64,000 nt of DNA from Edaphocola flava. GTDB lineage: Bacteria > Bacteroidota > Bacteroidia > Chitinophagales > Chitinophagaceae. The stretch covers positions 124,001 to 188,000 of the forward strand of contig NZ_SAIQ01000003.1 in the NCBI RefSeq assembly GCF_004118155.1, given 5' to 3'. Position 1 is the stretch's first letter, and each line of letters opens with the position of its first letter. A model generated the notes under the pieces. It saw only the letters and a program-made list of their open reading frames with translations. It did not search any database and was not told where the DNA came from. This document shows, piece by piece, positions 8,022 to 17,464 of the stretch. The position numbers were made by a program, and so were the translations under genes.

Positions 8022-9275
8022 ATGGCAAAAATAGCACCGTTTAAAGGTTTGCGTCCAAGAGCTGATATAGTCGAGAAAGTGGCTGCCTTGCCCTATGATG
8101 TTTCCAATAAAGATGAGTTAAATGCATCTAAATGGAATCATTTCAATTTTAATCACATTACCCGTTCAGAAGTCGATCTGCCGGAGACCACACATCGAAA
8201 CAGTCCGGAAGTATACCTGAAGGCGAAGGACAACCTGGAGCGTTTTATTAAAGAAGGTATCCTGATACAGGACAACCAAGAGTGTTACTATATATATCAA
8301 CTGGTGATGAACGGCCGCAGTCAGACAGGACTGGTGTGCTGCTCTTCGCTGGAAGACTATGCAGAGGATCGCATCAAGAAGCATGAATTTACGCAACCGG
8401 ACCGTGTACTGGACCGCGCTAATCATATTAAAGTAACCGGTGCACATACAGGACTGGTATTCCTGGCGTGTAAAGATGTATCCGACATGAACCGTACGCT
8501 GGAAGACTGGAAAACCAATCACCAGCCGGTATATAAGTTTGCTTCTGAAGATCAGATCAGCCATACTTTCTGGGTAGTGGACAATCCAGAAATCATTGCA
8601 CAACTGACCACTATTTTCGAGGAACAGGTACCGAATACATATATTGCAGACGGTCACCATCGTACCGCATCTGCATCTCAGGTAGCAGAAGAGTTTACCC
8701 AGAAAAAGGGGATCGCCACCGCTGACCAGTATTACCTCACCTGCATATTCCCGGAAAGCCAGGTTGCCATTATGGATTATAACCGACTGGTGCTGGATAT
8801 GGGTACGATCAGCAAAGAAGCATTTCTGGAAGCATTGCAGCAAGATTTTGAGATTACTGCTGTACCGGAAAATACACCATACCGCCCGGCCAAACCGCAT
8901 GAATTCGGTATGTACCTGGATAAGCAATGGTACCAGCTGCAAGTGAAGCCAGGTTCTTATAAAGACAATGCTGTAGACATACTGGATGTCAGTATCCTGC
9001 AGCAGAATATATTCAGCAAGATATTGGGTATCCATGATCCGCGTACCGACAACCGCCTGGAGTTTGTGGGTGGTATCCGCGGCTTGTCATACCTGCAGGA
9101 GCGGGTAGACAGCGGAGATATGGCTATGGCCTTCTCTTGCTATCCGGTTAGTGTGGGACAATTATTTGAAGTAGCCGACAGCGGCTCTGTAATGCCTCCT
9201 AAATCGACCTGGTTTGAACCAAAAACGAGAGACGGTCTGGTAGTACACTTACTTAATCATAGCACGAAACAATAA
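8022..9275 (+). CDS. DUF1015 family protein
   Basis: 417 residues covering the whole DUF1015 (COG4198) family, with the characteristic opening IAPFKGLRPRADIVEKVAALPYD split here as IAPFKGLRP and VAALPYDV. It also has GLVCCSSLEDY, KKHEFTQPDRVLDR, YIADGHHRTASA (a His-rich core motif) and YLTCIFPESQVAIMDYNRLV. No signal peptide, so cytosolic. Biochemical function is not established; in other bacteria it lies near serA/serC, which are absent here. It opens a three-gene run: the DUF1599 gene starts 2 bp after its stop. Confidence 0.9.
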   Translation: MAKIAPFKGLRPRADIVEKVAALPYDVSNKDELNASKWNHFNFNHITRSEVDLPETTHRNSPEVYLKAKDNLERFIKEGILIQDNQECYYIYQLVMNGRSQTGLVCCSSLEDYAEDRIKKHEFTQPDRVLDRANHIKVTGAHTGLVFLACKDVSDMNRTLEDWKTNHQPVYKFASEDQISHTFWVVDNPEIIAQLTTIFEEQVPNTYIADGHHRTASASQVAEEFTQKKGIATADQYYLTCIFPESQVAIMDYNRLVLDMGTISKEAFLEALQQDFEITAVPENTPYRPAKPHEFGMYLDKQWYQLQVKPGSYKDNAVDILDVSILQQNIFSKILGIHDPRTDNRLEFVGGIRGLSYLQERVDSGDMAMAFSCYPVSVGQLFEVADSGSVMPPKSTWFEPKTRDGLVVHLLNHSTKQ

Positions 9276-9277
9276 TA

Positions 9278-9829
9278 ATGAATAATACAACAGCGCAATA
9301 TAATGGGGTGATCAGTGCATGTGAAGACGTGTTTCTGAAAAAGGCAGCAGACTATGGTACATCCTGGCGTATGCTGCGTCCGATCTCTATTGTAGACCAG
9401 ATCTATATCAAGGCCTGGCGTATACGCCAGATACAGGAAAATAAAGGCGTACAGAAGATTGAAGACAGTATAGAAAGTGAATTTTCCGGTATTATAAATT
9501 ATGGTTACATTGCCCTCATACAAGCAGGTCTGGACGATAAAGCACCGCTTGATCTGCCGGTAGATACGGTTAAAGAACTATATGATGTACAGGTAGATTC
9601 TGTACGGGAACTGATGCTGAAGAAAAACCATGATTATGGAGAGGCATGGCGCAATATGAGCCAGGAGTCTTTTGCCGACCTGATCCTGACCAAACTGCTG
9701 CGTATTAAGCAAATACTGGCCAATGATGGGAAGACCGTGATTTCAGAAGGTATAGATGCCAATTTTTGCGATATCATCAATTATGCCATTTTTGCTTTAA
9801 TTTTAATCGAAGAACAAAAAAATAAATAG
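9278..9829 (+). CDS. DUF1599 protein with two tandem copies of the domain
   Basis: 183 residues. Two halves repeat the same pattern: KKAADYGTSWRMLRP ... IKAWRIRQI ... FSGIINYGYIALIQ in the first, and KKNHDYGEAWRNMSQ ... TKLLRIKQI ... FCDIINYAIFALIL in the second. The family (DUF1599, PF07659) resembles all-alpha nucleotide-pyrophosphohydrolase-like folds, but no activity is established. It lies 2 bp after the DUF1015 gene and 8 bp before the DoxX-type gene. The DUF1599-DoxX pairing is a recurring Bacteroidota order, as I recall. Cytosolic by lack of a signal. Confidence 0.88.
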   Translation: MNNTTAQYNGVISACEDVFLKKAADYGTSWRMLRPISIVDQIYIKAWRIRQIQENKGVQKIEDSIESEFSGIINYGYIALIQAGLDDKAPLDLPVDTVKELYDVQVDSVRELMLKKNHDYGEAWRNMSQESFADLILTKLLRIKQILANDGKTVISEGIDANFCDIINYAIFALILIEEQKNK

Positions 9830-9837
9830 CTTTTATC

Positions 9838-11001
9838 ATGAACATGAATGCCCAGGCAATTGCTCCACAGAACAAAAAGGCAGGTTATTACATACTGAAT
9901 ACCGTACGTGTACTGGTAGGTCTGTTGTTTATCTTTTCCGGACTCATCAAGGCTAATGATCCTTCCGGACTGGCCTATAAGATGGACGAATTTTTTGAAG
10001 TATGGAAGATGCAGTCTTTTGTAGCATACAGCCTGTACATTTCTATAGCCATGATTACCTTTGAGATACTGGCCGGTGTAGCCATGATCATCGGCTACGC
10101 ATACCGTTCGGTATCATTCCTCATTCTCCTGCTCACCATATTCTTTACCTTCCTTACAGGCTATGCAGTTATATCGGGCAAGATAAAGGAATGTGGTTGT
10201 TTCGGAGATTGTATTCCCCTGAAAGCCCATCAGTCTTTTATCAAGGATTTAGTGTTACTGATCCTGGTATTCTTATTATTCCTGGGCCGTAACAGCATTC
10301 CGGAATTGTTCAAGAAAATGTGGGGACATGTGGTCATCATTGCCACACTCATCATTACCCTGGCCATACAGTTCTATACCTTAAGACATTTACCATTCAG
10401 AGACTGTCTGCCATACAAACCAGGCGTTAATATCTGGAATGATATGCAAGTGCCTCCCGGTTCTAAACCGGATGTATATGCCACTATGCTGGTATATGAA
10501 AAAGATGGCAAAAGAGTTGAATTTACACAGGAACAGTTTATGCAGGATTCCACTTTATGGAACCTGAAATATATCGAAAGCAAGACTACACTGATAGAAA
10601 AAGGTAATGCTACACCTAAGATCCAGGACTTCGCAATCAGAGACTTTGCAGGTCAGGATTATACAGAGTCACTACTTAAAGATCCGGGCTATTCTTACCT
10701 GTTATTTGTAAAAGATGCTGATAAAGTGAAAGGCAAAGACATGCAGGATCTGCAAAACCTGATTCGGGAGTGTTATGCAAAAGGCATAGGATTCTATATC
10801 CTTTCTGCTAATGATGAAGCGGCCACCAATCGTTTCAAAGCCCGCTACAAACTGGACGCGGATGCATATGCGATTGACGGAACGGTATGTAAGACAGCTA
10901 TGCGCAGCAATGGTGGCCTGATGCTGATTAAAAATGGTACGATTATAGGCAAATGGAGTCGTTACGATTATCCAAAAACGGCTGTAAATCCAAAACAGTA
11001 A
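9838..11001 (+). CDS. DoxX/BT_3928-type membrane protein with thioredoxin-like C-terminal domain
   Basis: 387 residues. Four hydrophobic segments (about residues 17-37, 58-80, 85-110, 130-150) form a DoxX-like unit; the loop at about 117-125 carries ECGCFGDC, three closely spaced Cys typical of this family. A fifth segment near 160-180 leads to an extracytoplasmic part, ending in a thioredoxin-like fold without a CxxC (PKIQDFAIRDFAGQDYTESL ... YLLFVKDADKV ... GFYILSANDEA). The membrane part resembles MauE/VKOR-like quinone-linked redox proteins, which is inference. It is the last gene before a strong bidirectional terminator. Confidence 0.85.
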   Translation: MNMNAQAIAPQNKKAGYYILNTVRVLVGLLFIFSGLIKANDPSGLAYKMDEFFEVWKMQSFVAYSLYISIAMITFEILAGVAMIIGYAYRSVSFLILLLTIFFTFLTGYAVISGKIKECGCFGDCIPLKAHQSFIKDLVLLILVFLLFLGRNSIPELFKKMWGHVVIIATLIITLAIQFYTLRHLPFRDCLPYKPGVNIWNDMQVPPGSKPDVYATMLVYEKDGKRVEFTQEQFMQDSTLWNLKYIESKTTLIEKGNATPKIQDFAIRDFAGQDYTESLLKDPGYSYLLFVKDADKVKGKDMQDLQNLIRECYAKGIGFYILSANDEAATNRFKARYKLDADAYAIDGTVCKTAMRSNGGLMLIKNGTIIGKWSRYDYPKTAVNPKQ

Positions 11002-11020
11002 TTACTGTCCGGAACATATA

Positions 11021-11059
11021 AAAAGAGAAAGGATGCTGATACAGCATCCTTTCTCTTTT
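11021..11059. terminator. Bidirectional intrinsic terminator
   Basis: Perfect 18-bp inverted repeat with a 3-nt loop, A-run on the left arm and T-run on the right. It serves the DoxX-type gene (+) and tex (-), which converge here. Confidence 0.9.
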
Positions 11060-11076
11060 GTATGACTTTTCTTATT

Positions 11077-13314
11077 TTATCTTTTGAATTTACTTTTCAG
11101 ATGGCTGAGTGCATCAGAGAAGTTTTCGTGCTTTGGCTCTGCCGGAGCAGCTTTCTTAGGTCCGCCATGCTTCTTTGCCGGAGCAGCTCCCGGAGCCTGT
11201 GCCTGTTTGATGGAGAGGCCGATTCGCTTTCTCGGAAGATCCACTTCTGTAACCAGTACCGTTACCTTATCATTCAGTTTTAAAGCCTCACCCGGATCGC
11301 TGATATATTGATGAGAGATCTCCGATACATGCACCAGTCCGTCTTGTTTCACTCCAATATCAATAAAGGCACCAAAGCGGGTAAGATTGGTGACAATACC
11401 CGGTACAATCATACCTATGGTCACATCTTCAATGCTGTAGATATTAGCATATTCAAACTGCTCCAGGCCGCTACGCGGATCCAGTCCCGGTTTTCTCAGC
11501 TCTTTAATGATATCCTGCAGGGTATGCAGACCGGTAGTGTCGGTTACATATTTAGCAACATTAATGCGCTTGATCGCTTCTTCATTGCCCACCAGGTCTT
11601 TCAGCCCGATTTCCAGATCAGCAGCCATCTGCTCCACAATCGTGTACGTCTCGGGGTGTACACCAGATGCATCCAGCGGATGACCGGCATTAGGAATGCG
11701 CAGGAATCCGGCACATTGTTCAAAAGCCTTATTGCCCAGACGGGGCACCTTAAGCAATTCCTTACGGCTGGCAAACTGTCCGTTTTCGCTGCGGTACTTC
11801 ACAATATTCTCCGCAACACCGGAACCGATGCCACTTACATACGATAATAAATGCTTACCTGCAGTATTCAGGTTTACACCAACCGCATTCACACAGCTCT
11901 CTACAGTCTGGTCCAGCTTCTCCTTCAGGCGGGTCTGGTTTACATCATGCTGGTATTGACCTACACCAATACTCTTCGGATCAATCTTCACCAGCTCAGC
12001 CAGAGGGTCCATCAGGCGGCGACCGATACTTACTGCGCCTCTTACAGTTACATCATGCGTCGGAAACTCTTCACGGGCTGTTGCCGATGCAGAATAAACA
12101 GAAGCACCATCTTCATTCACCAGGAAAACCGGCAGATCCAGTTTCAGGCCTTTTACAAACTGCTCTGTTTCGCGGCCTGCGGTACCGTCACCAATGGCAA
12201 ATGCCTCAATATCGTATTTCTGGGCCAGCGAACGGATGGTATGTTCCGCTGCATTCAATCTATGATTTTTTTCATGCACATAGATCAGGTCATTATGTAA
12301 TAAATCTCCTTTATCATCGATCACCACCACCTTACAACCGGTACGGTAACCAGGGTCAATGGCAATAATACGTTTAGAGCCGAGCGGGGAGGAGAGCAGT
12401 AGCTGGCGCAGGTTCTCTGCAAATACACTGATCGCTTCCTCATCCGATTTTACTTTCAATTCCATACGGAATTCGCTTTCCAGGCTGGGTTGCAGCAAAC
12501 GACGATAGGCATCACGGATCGCTTTCTTTACATGATCAGATGCAGCACTACCGCTTTTCAGATACTCCGCTTCAATTGCAGCCAATGCCGTTTCTTCTTC
12601 CGGAGCAATGGTCATCTTGAGAATGCCTTCCATAAACCCTCTCATTACCGCAAGCATACGGTGTGATGGTATTTTAGCTACCGGTTCCGAAAACTCGAAA
12701 TAGTCTTTATACTTCGCACCTTCTGTTTCCTGTCCCATCAGCACCTTACTCTGCACAGTCGCAGTACGTTCAAATAGCTGGCGCATACCGGCACGTATTG
12801 CCGCATCTTCATTTACCGTCTCTGCGATAATATCTCTTGCACCCTGCAAGGCAGCATTTGCATCTGCCACCTGTTCATTGATATAAGCTTTGGCCTCTTC
12901 TTCAGGATCACCGGCCTTCTGCTCCAGCAACCATAAAGCCAGGGGCTCCAGTCCGTTTTCTCTTGCAGTCTGTGCTTTTGTTTTACGTTTCGGTTTATAG
13001 GGCAGGTATATATCTTCCAGTTCATTAATCGTGGCTGCCTTGTCCAGTCTGGCCTGCAGCTCTTCGGTCATCTTACCCTGCTCTGTGATCGTTTTCTCTA
13101 TAAATGCTTTACGATCCGAAAATTCCTGCTGAAATTTAGCCTCATCCTGTATCTGCTGTATCTGCACCTCGTCCAGCGCACCTGTTTTATCTTTCCGGTA
13201 ACGGGCGATAAAAGGTATGGTAGCACCTTCTGCCAGTAATTCCAGCACGGCAATAACACCAGCCTCTGCAATTCCTGATTTTTGGGCAATAATCTTCGAA
13301 TGTGTCGTATGCAT
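11077..13314 (-). CDS. tex: Tex family RNA-binding transcription accessory protein
   Basis: 745 residues, close to full length for Tex. Order of parts: helical N-terminal Tex region (IPFIARYRKDKTGALDE near residues 33-50, EDIYLPYKPKRKTKAQ near 100), a YqgF/RNase H-like domain (IIAIDPGYRTGCKV near 320), tandem helix-hairpin-helix motifs (GVAENIVKYRSENG, LLKVPRLGNKAFEQ), and an S1 RNA-binding domain (GIVTNLTRFGAFIDIG, DGLVHVSEIS) around 650-720. The tail is Lys/Ala/Pro-rich. It binds RNA and is linked to the transcription machinery in other bacteria. A textbook promoter lies upstream and a bidirectional terminator downstream, so it is monocistronic. Confidence 0.95.
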   Translation of the reverse strand: MHTTHSKIIAQKSGIAEAGVIAVLELLAEGATIPFIARYRKDKTGALDEVQIQQIQDEAKFQQEFSDRKAFIEKTITEQGKMTEELQARLDKAATINELEDIYLPYKPKRKTKAQTARENGLEPLALWLLEQKAGDPEEEAKAYINEQVADANAALQGARDIIAETVNEDAAIRAGMRQLFERTATVQSKVLMGQETEGAKYKDYFEFSEPVAKIPSHRMLAVMRGFMEGILKMTIAPEEETALAAIEAEYLKSGSAASDHVKKAIRDAYRRLLQPSLESEFRMELKVKSDEEAISVFAENLRQLLLSSPLGSKRIIAIDPGYRTGCKVVVIDDKGDLLHNDLIYVHEKNHRLNAAEHTIRSLAQKYDIEAFAIGDGTAGRETEQFVKGLKLDLPVFLVNEDGASVYSASATAREEFPTHDVTVRGAVSIGRRLMDPLAELVKIDPKSIGVGQYQHDVNQTRLKEKLDQTVESCVNAVGVNLNTAGKHLLSYVSGIGSGVAENIVKYRSENGQFASRKELLKVPRLGNKAFEQCAGFLRIPNAGHPLDASGVHPETYTIVEQMAADLEIGLKDLVGNEEAIKRINVAKYVTDTTGLHTLQDIIKELRKPGLDPRSGLEQFEYANIYSIEDVTIGMIVPGIVTNLTRFGAFIDIGVKQDGLVHVSEISHQYISDPGEALKLNDKVTVLVTEVDLPRKRIGLSIKQAQAPGAAPAKKHGGPKKAAPAEPKHENFSDALSHLKSKFKR

Positions 13315-13343
13315 AACTCTGTTTTAAGGGTAATAAAAGGAGG

Positions 13344-13373
13344 CAAATATAACCTCTTATACCATAAATTCAA
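13344..13373 (-). promoter_or_regulatory. Consensus promoter of tex
   Basis: Reverse strand: TTG (13373-13371), exactly 19 bp, TATATTTG (13351-13344), about 30 bp before the tex ATG. One of the best matches to the Bacteroidota consensus in the window. Confidence 0.75.
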
Positions 13374-13503
13374 TTTCATTTTTAGCCCATAAATTCCTAT
13401 AATATGCCTGTTTGAAACATTTTTCCCGATCAGGATAAAATGCTTCTCTGTTAGCAAAAGAATAATTAACTTAGCCCATCAAAATTTAATTTTTACTTCA
13501 AAG

Positions 13504-15453
13504 ATGAACAAGAAATATTCTGTATTATTAGGTATCAGCCTGGGGGTAACAGTAATGTCCGCACAAGCCCAGACCGTATTTACAGTTGGCAAAGACGCCA
13601 TTTCCAAAGAGGAATTCCTTGCCGGCTATAAAAAGAACAGCTCTAATAATACCCTGCGTTACGATTATAACTCTCTGAATGAATTTGCAAACCTGTACGC
13701 ATTGTACAAAATGAAGGTAAAAGAAGCTGAGACTTTACGCATGGATACCCTTGCCGTCCTGAAGAACGATATCAATAATTATAAAACGCAGCTGGCCCGC
13801 AATTACCTGACCAGCAAAGACAATGTGAGCGCTCTGACTAAAGAGGCTTATGAGCGCAGTAAAACAGAACGTAAAGTAGCGCATATTCTGGTGCAGCATT
13901 ATACTGCTGATCCGACCAACGATGCTTCCAAGAAATTTATTGACAGCCTGTACAACCAGATCAATACCGGAAAGGCATCTTTCGAGGATATCGCTAAAAG
14001 ATATTCTATGGATAAATCTACCGGAAACCTGGGCGGAAGCCTGGGCTATATCACAGCCTTACAGACTCCATACGAATTTGAAAATGTGGCATACAGCACT
14101 CCGGTAGGGAGTATGTCTAAGCCTTTCAAAACACAATATGGTTACCATATTATAAAAGTACTGGCAGAAAGACCAACCAATGGTACGGTAGAAGTGGCAC
14201 AGATCCTGTTGCCTACAGACAATGGCACTCCGGATATGGTTAATGAGCAATTGAAGCTGGCCAATGAGATCAGGGCTAAAGTGATCGCTAAGCAGGCTAC
14301 TTTCGAAAACATGGTACGCCAGTATTCTAAAGATGAATATTCAGTGAATAATGATGGTAAATTGCCTGCATTCAAAACGGGTAAAATGACCGAAAACTTT
14401 GAGAATGCTGCATTCGGGCTGAAAAACCCAGGCGATATATCTGAACCATTCGTAACCGATTACGGAATTCACCTGCTGAAACTCATCTCTAAAAAACCAT
14501 TAGGCACTTATGCCGAAGAGGAAAGAGAGCTGACAGCAAAAGTGGAGCAAAACAGCCGTTTCGAAATTGCGAAACAAAAAGATATGGCAGAAGCGAAAAA
14601 ACGCCTTGGCTTTAAAGAGTTCCCGGAAAATATGGCGGCGATGATTGCTACCATTAACCAGAGTGATCTTGAAAAAGGAGCAACCTTGCAGGAATATCCG
14701 CAACTGACCGCAAAATTATTCGAAGTACAGAGCAAGTCTTATAGCCAAAAAGACTTCCTGCAATATGTAAAAGACCTGACCATGGGTCGCCTGAATGGCC
14801 GTAAGGAAGATGCTTTCCGGGAGTTATACCGCATCTATACCGATAAAGTGATTACTGATATCCTGGTTGATGAACTGGAAAAGAACAATAAGGAATACCA
14901 GGGACTGGTATCTGAATACCGGAATGGTGTACTGATATTTGACCTGATGGATAAAAACATCTGGTCTAAGGCTACCAAAGACACTGTGGGCCTGAGGAAT
15001 TTCTACAAGAGCAACAGCAGTCAATACCAATGGCAGCCTGGCTTTGACGGGGTGATCTTCCAAAGCAAAAATCATGAAGCCTTAACACAAATCCATGATG
15101 CGCTGGCACAGGGACTTTCGGTTGAAGATGCACTGGCCAAAGTGAACACACCGACTACCAGTGAAAAGATATACCAGCAAACCGGCAGATTTGACTTCAG
15201 CAGTGTAAGCAATTTTGACAAAAACCAACTGAAAGAAGGAAAAGTAAGCGACATAAAATCTGACAATAACGGCGAAACGCTGATCTATCCAAGTAAGATT
15301 TATACTACTGCAATGCCTAAAACGCTGGACGAAGCAAAGGGTAGTGTAGTAGAAGATTACCAGAAGCAGCTGGAGAAAAACTGGGAAACGGAGCTGCGTA
15401 GTAAATACACCTACAAATTAAATACTGATGTGCTGAAAAAACTGGTACGTTAA
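13504..15453 (+). CDS. SurA-like periplasmic peptidyl-prolyl isomerase
   Basis: 649 residues with a signal peptide (1-22, ending SAQA). Two parvulin (PpiC) domains follow: the first at about 121-223 (RKVAHILVQHY, GGSLGYI, GYHIIKVL), the second at about 228-340 (VEVAQILLPTD, GIHLLKLI). The long C-terminal part (340-649) is helical and may hold clients. This is the Bacteroidota counterpart of SurA/PpiD-type chaperones for outer membrane proteins; the precise clients are unknown. It stands alone between tex (divergent) and an envelope-protein gene. A large RNA hairpin lies just after its stop. Confidence 0.88.
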   Translation: MNKKYSVLLGISLGVTVMSAQAQTVFTVGKDAISKEEFLAGYKKNSSNNTLRYDYNSLNEFANLYALYKMKVKEAETLRMDTLAVLKNDINNYKTQLARNYLTSKDNVSALTKEAYERSKTERKVAHILVQHYTADPTNDASKKFIDSLYNQINTGKASFEDIAKRYSMDKSTGNLGGSLGYITALQTPYEFENVAYSTPVGSMSKPFKTQYGYHIIKVLAERPTNGTVEVAQILLPTDNGTPDMVNEQLKLANEIRAKVIAKQATFENMVRQYSKDEYSVNNDGKLPAFKTGKMTENFENAAFGLKNPGDISEPFVTDYGIHLLKLISKKPLGTYAEEERELTAKVEQNSRFEIAKQKDMAEAKKRLGFKEFPENMAAMIATINQSDLEKGATLQEYPQLTAKLFEVQSKSYSQKDFLQYVKDLTMGRLNGRKEDAFRELYRIYTDKVITDILVDELEKNNKEYQGLVSEYRNGVLIFDLMDKNIWSKATKDTVGLRNFYKSNSSQYQWQPGFDGVIFQSKNHEALTQIHDALAQGLSVEDALAKVNTPTTSEKIYQQTGRFDFSSVSNFDKNQLKEGKVSDIKSDNNGETLIYPSKIYTTAMPKTLDEAKGSVVEDYQKQLEKNWETELRSKYTYKLNTDVLKKLVR

Positions 15454-15463
15454 AAAATACCGG

Positions 15464-15527
15464 ACAGGGCTGTGGAGCATACCAAATTGCAAGGTTTTAG
15501 CGTTTGGTTTGCATATCACAGCCTTGT
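15464..15527 (+). other. Large imperfect hairpin in the leader between two envelope genes
   Basis: ACAGGGCTGTG (15464-15474) can pair with CACAGCCTTGT (15517-15527) over 11 bp with one G-U pair in RNA, and ACCAAA/TTTGGT form an inner stem. It could be a terminator for the SurA-like gene, though no T-run follows, or an RNA processing element. Confidence 0.4.
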
Positions 15528-15564
15528 TGCTTGATAATAAAGCCATTGAATCCGTATCTTTACC

Positions 15565-16362
15565 GTGAATTTTAATAACCCTGCTTTGAGTAAACGTAAT
15601 TCTACTGTCAAATATTTATTTGGCACACTTGCTTTTCTGTTCTGCTGTTTATGGAGTATTGTCCCATCATTTGCCGGAAAAATGAACGGTATCGTGGTGG
15701 ATCGTATGTCTAACCAGCCTATAGATGGCGTCAGCATTGTAAATGTACATACCGGCAAAGAAGTGATTACCGATGCTGCAGGTAAGTTCAATATTGAAGT
15801 ATTTAAAGGACAACTTGTAGAGTTTCGCGTAGCGGGTTATGATGTAGCTACTGTAAATGTAAAGTCGGATAACCTGGCAGCTTATTATAACATTCAGCTG
15901 AATGAAAGCAATACGATCATTGATGAGCAATTCCTGCGCAGAGATTATTTTGCAGAAGCAAAGATAGACAGCATTAAAAGACGGGAACTGTACCAGCAGG
16001 CACTGGATCATTATAAACTAACCGGCCTGGATATCATACAACATCCCTTCGATGCGCTGAGTAAACGTAACCGTATGATCTGGAAGTTCCAGCAGAATTA
16101 TGAATACTGGGAGCGCAGCAAATTTATCGATTATGTTTTCAATGACCGCCTGATTGTACAACTGACCCAGTTAAGCAGCGATAGCCTGGAGCTGTACAAA
16201 CGCTTATACAGACCTCCTTATGTATTCATCCGCAATATGAATGAGTACGAATATTATACCTACATTAAAAACTCTGTACGTGAATTCCGTGAACGCAGTG
16301 CCAGACAAGAGTTTACCAAACCAGAAGAAAAACCATATGAACCATATAACAGCGAGCGATAA
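15565..16362 (+). CDS. Carboxypeptidase-regulatory-like domain envelope protein, non-ATG start
   Basis: 265 residues read from GTG 15565; TTG 15586 is the alternative, and the first in-frame ATG falls after the hydrophobic signal segment (YLFGTLAFLFCCLW), so a non-ATG start is needed. A beta-sandwich of the CarboxypepD_reg-like type follows (MNGIVVDRMSNQPIDGVSIV, TDAAGKFNIEV, about residues 40-110). The C-terminal half is charged and helical (RRDYFAEAKIDSIKRREL, RLYRPPYVFI). The function is unknown; it is probably periplasmic or surface exposed. Its 3' end overlaps the next gene by 26 bp, indicating coupling. A possible TATCTTTA element sits immediately upstream of the GTG. Confidence 0.8.
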   Translation: MNFNNPALSKRNSTVKYLFGTLAFLFCCLWSIVPSFAGKMNGIVVDRMSNQPIDGVSIVNVHTGKEVITDAAGKFNIEVFKGQLVEFRVAGYDVATVNVKSDNLAAYYNIQLNESNTIIDEQFLRRDYFAEAKIDSIKRRELYQQALDHYKLTGLDIIQHPFDALSKRNRMIWKFQQNYEYWERSKFIDYVFNDRLIVQLTQLSSDSLELYKRLYRPPYVFIRNMNEYEYYTYIKNSVREFRERSARQEFTKPEEKPYEPYNSER

Positions 16363-17041
16363 GCATACTATTCTTCGCAGGAGCTCCCGCAACAGGGTAG
16401 TATCCTGGTGCTTTTTCCTGCTGATCATTATTACCTGTGCCTGCAGCAGTTCGCAGACATCAGCACAGGAGACTTTAAGTACCACTACACCTGATACGGT
16501 TTCCGGACTAAAGGTAATGCCGCAAACCACGGATAGCAGTGCAATTGTTGTGCTTCCGGAAACGAAAAGACATGGCGTTTTTTCCTGGAAAGATTCGGTA
16601 ATCATCCCTAAAAGATCAGCATTGTATTCTATGCTGTTTCCAGGATTGGGACAATTAAACAATAAACAGTACTGGAAACTTCCTGTTGTATACGGTCTGC
16701 TGGGCGTGGGTGTGTACTTCTTCCAGGACAACCTGAAGAACTATAACCAGTTCCGTCTGATCTACGCCAATCGCCTGAACAATGTCTATACCGATAAGTA
16801 TGTAGGGTTATATGATGATGTGCGGATCAAGAATGAACGGGATTATTATAAAAAATACCTGGATATGACTGTACTGATCGGTGCTGTTGGTTATGGGCTA
16901 CAGATTATGGATGCCAATGTATTTGCCCATTTGAAAAACTTTGATATTTCGAACGATATTGCTTTTCGCATAAAGCCATCGTTTCAACCTACTCCCTGGG
17001 GCCTTAGCCCTGGCGTAGGAGTAGCCTTTCTCCTTAAATAA
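16337..17041 (+). CDS. DUF5683 envelope protein
   Basis: 234 residues from ATG 16337 (MNHITASDKHTILRR). A longer frame reaches 16241 but puts 32 residues in front of an otherwise standard basic-hydrophobic signal, so it is rejected. The signal segment ends ITCACSSS, a lipobox-like or type I site. The DUF5683 core follows: RSALYSMLFPGLGQLNNKQY, YWKLPVVYGLLGVGVYFF, a hallmark of the family. In other Bacteroidota DUF5683 is found near parAB and lepB; here it sits between the regulatory-domain protein and ruvX, 5 bp before the latter. Membrane-associated; molecular role unknown. Confidence 0.85.
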   Translation: MNHITASDKHTILRRSSRNRVVSWCFFLLIIITCACSSSQTSAQETLSTTTPDTVSGLKVMPQTTDSSAIVVLPETKRHGVFSWKDSVIIPKRSALYSMLFPGLGQLNNKQYWKLPVVYGLLGVGVYFFQDNLKNYNQFRLIYANRLNNVYTDKYVGLYDDVRIKNERDYYKKYLDMTVLIGAVGYGLQIMDANVFAHLKNFDISNDIAFRIKPSFQPTPWGLSPGVGVAFLLK

Positions 17042-17046
17042 ATTAC

Positions 17047-17457
17047 ATGCCAAGAATTATTGCTATAGATTACGGAAAGAAAAGAACCGGCTTAGCCATC
17101 AGCGATCCGTTAAATATGATTGCTAATGGTGTCGGTACTATAGATACAGAAAAACTGGTCTGGAACCTGAAGCAGTTATTCGCAGAACATGAAGTAGATA
17201 CTATATTGCTGGGCTATCCTAAAAACCTGGATGGTACCGATACAGATATTACCGCTAAAGTAGACAAGTTCTACCAGCAGTTACAAAAGCTATTCCCGGA
17301 TAAGAAAACCATTTTGTGTGATGAGCGCTTTACCTCTAAAATGGCCTTTCAGGCCATGATCGACAGCGGCCTGAAGAAAAAAGACAGGCAAAACAAAGCG
17401 CTGATCGATGAGATCAGCGCCAAAATTATTCTTCAGGGTTACCTGGATCATCAGTAA
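17047..17457 (+). CDS. ruvX: Putative pre-16S rRNA nuclease / Holliday junction resolvase RuvX (YqgF)
   Basis: 136 residues, standard YqgF length. RNase H-like fold with the first acidic residue Asp8 in IIAIDYGKKRTGLAISDP, the strand DTILLGYPKNLDG, and the DERFTSKMAF motif followed by KALIDEISAKIIL with further acidic residues. The family matures 16S rRNA 5' ends in E. coli and was first proposed as a Holliday junction resolvase. It ends a three-gene run with the envelope genes upstream and converges with the OMP gene across a 7-bp gap. Confidence 0.93.
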   Translation: MPRIIAIDYGKKRTGLAISDPLNMIANGVGTIDTEKLVWNLKQLFAEHEVDTILLGYPKNLDGTDTDITAKVDKFYQQLQKLFPDKKTILCDERFTSKMAFQAMIDSGLKKKDRQNKALIDEISAKIILQGYLDHQ

Positions 17458-17464
17458 ACCTTCC

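Noticed and set aside
8166-9035. 289-codon open frame opposite the DUF1015 gene
   Set aside because: Antisense shadow of a well-supported gene; Cys/Tyr/Ile-rich composition, no domain.
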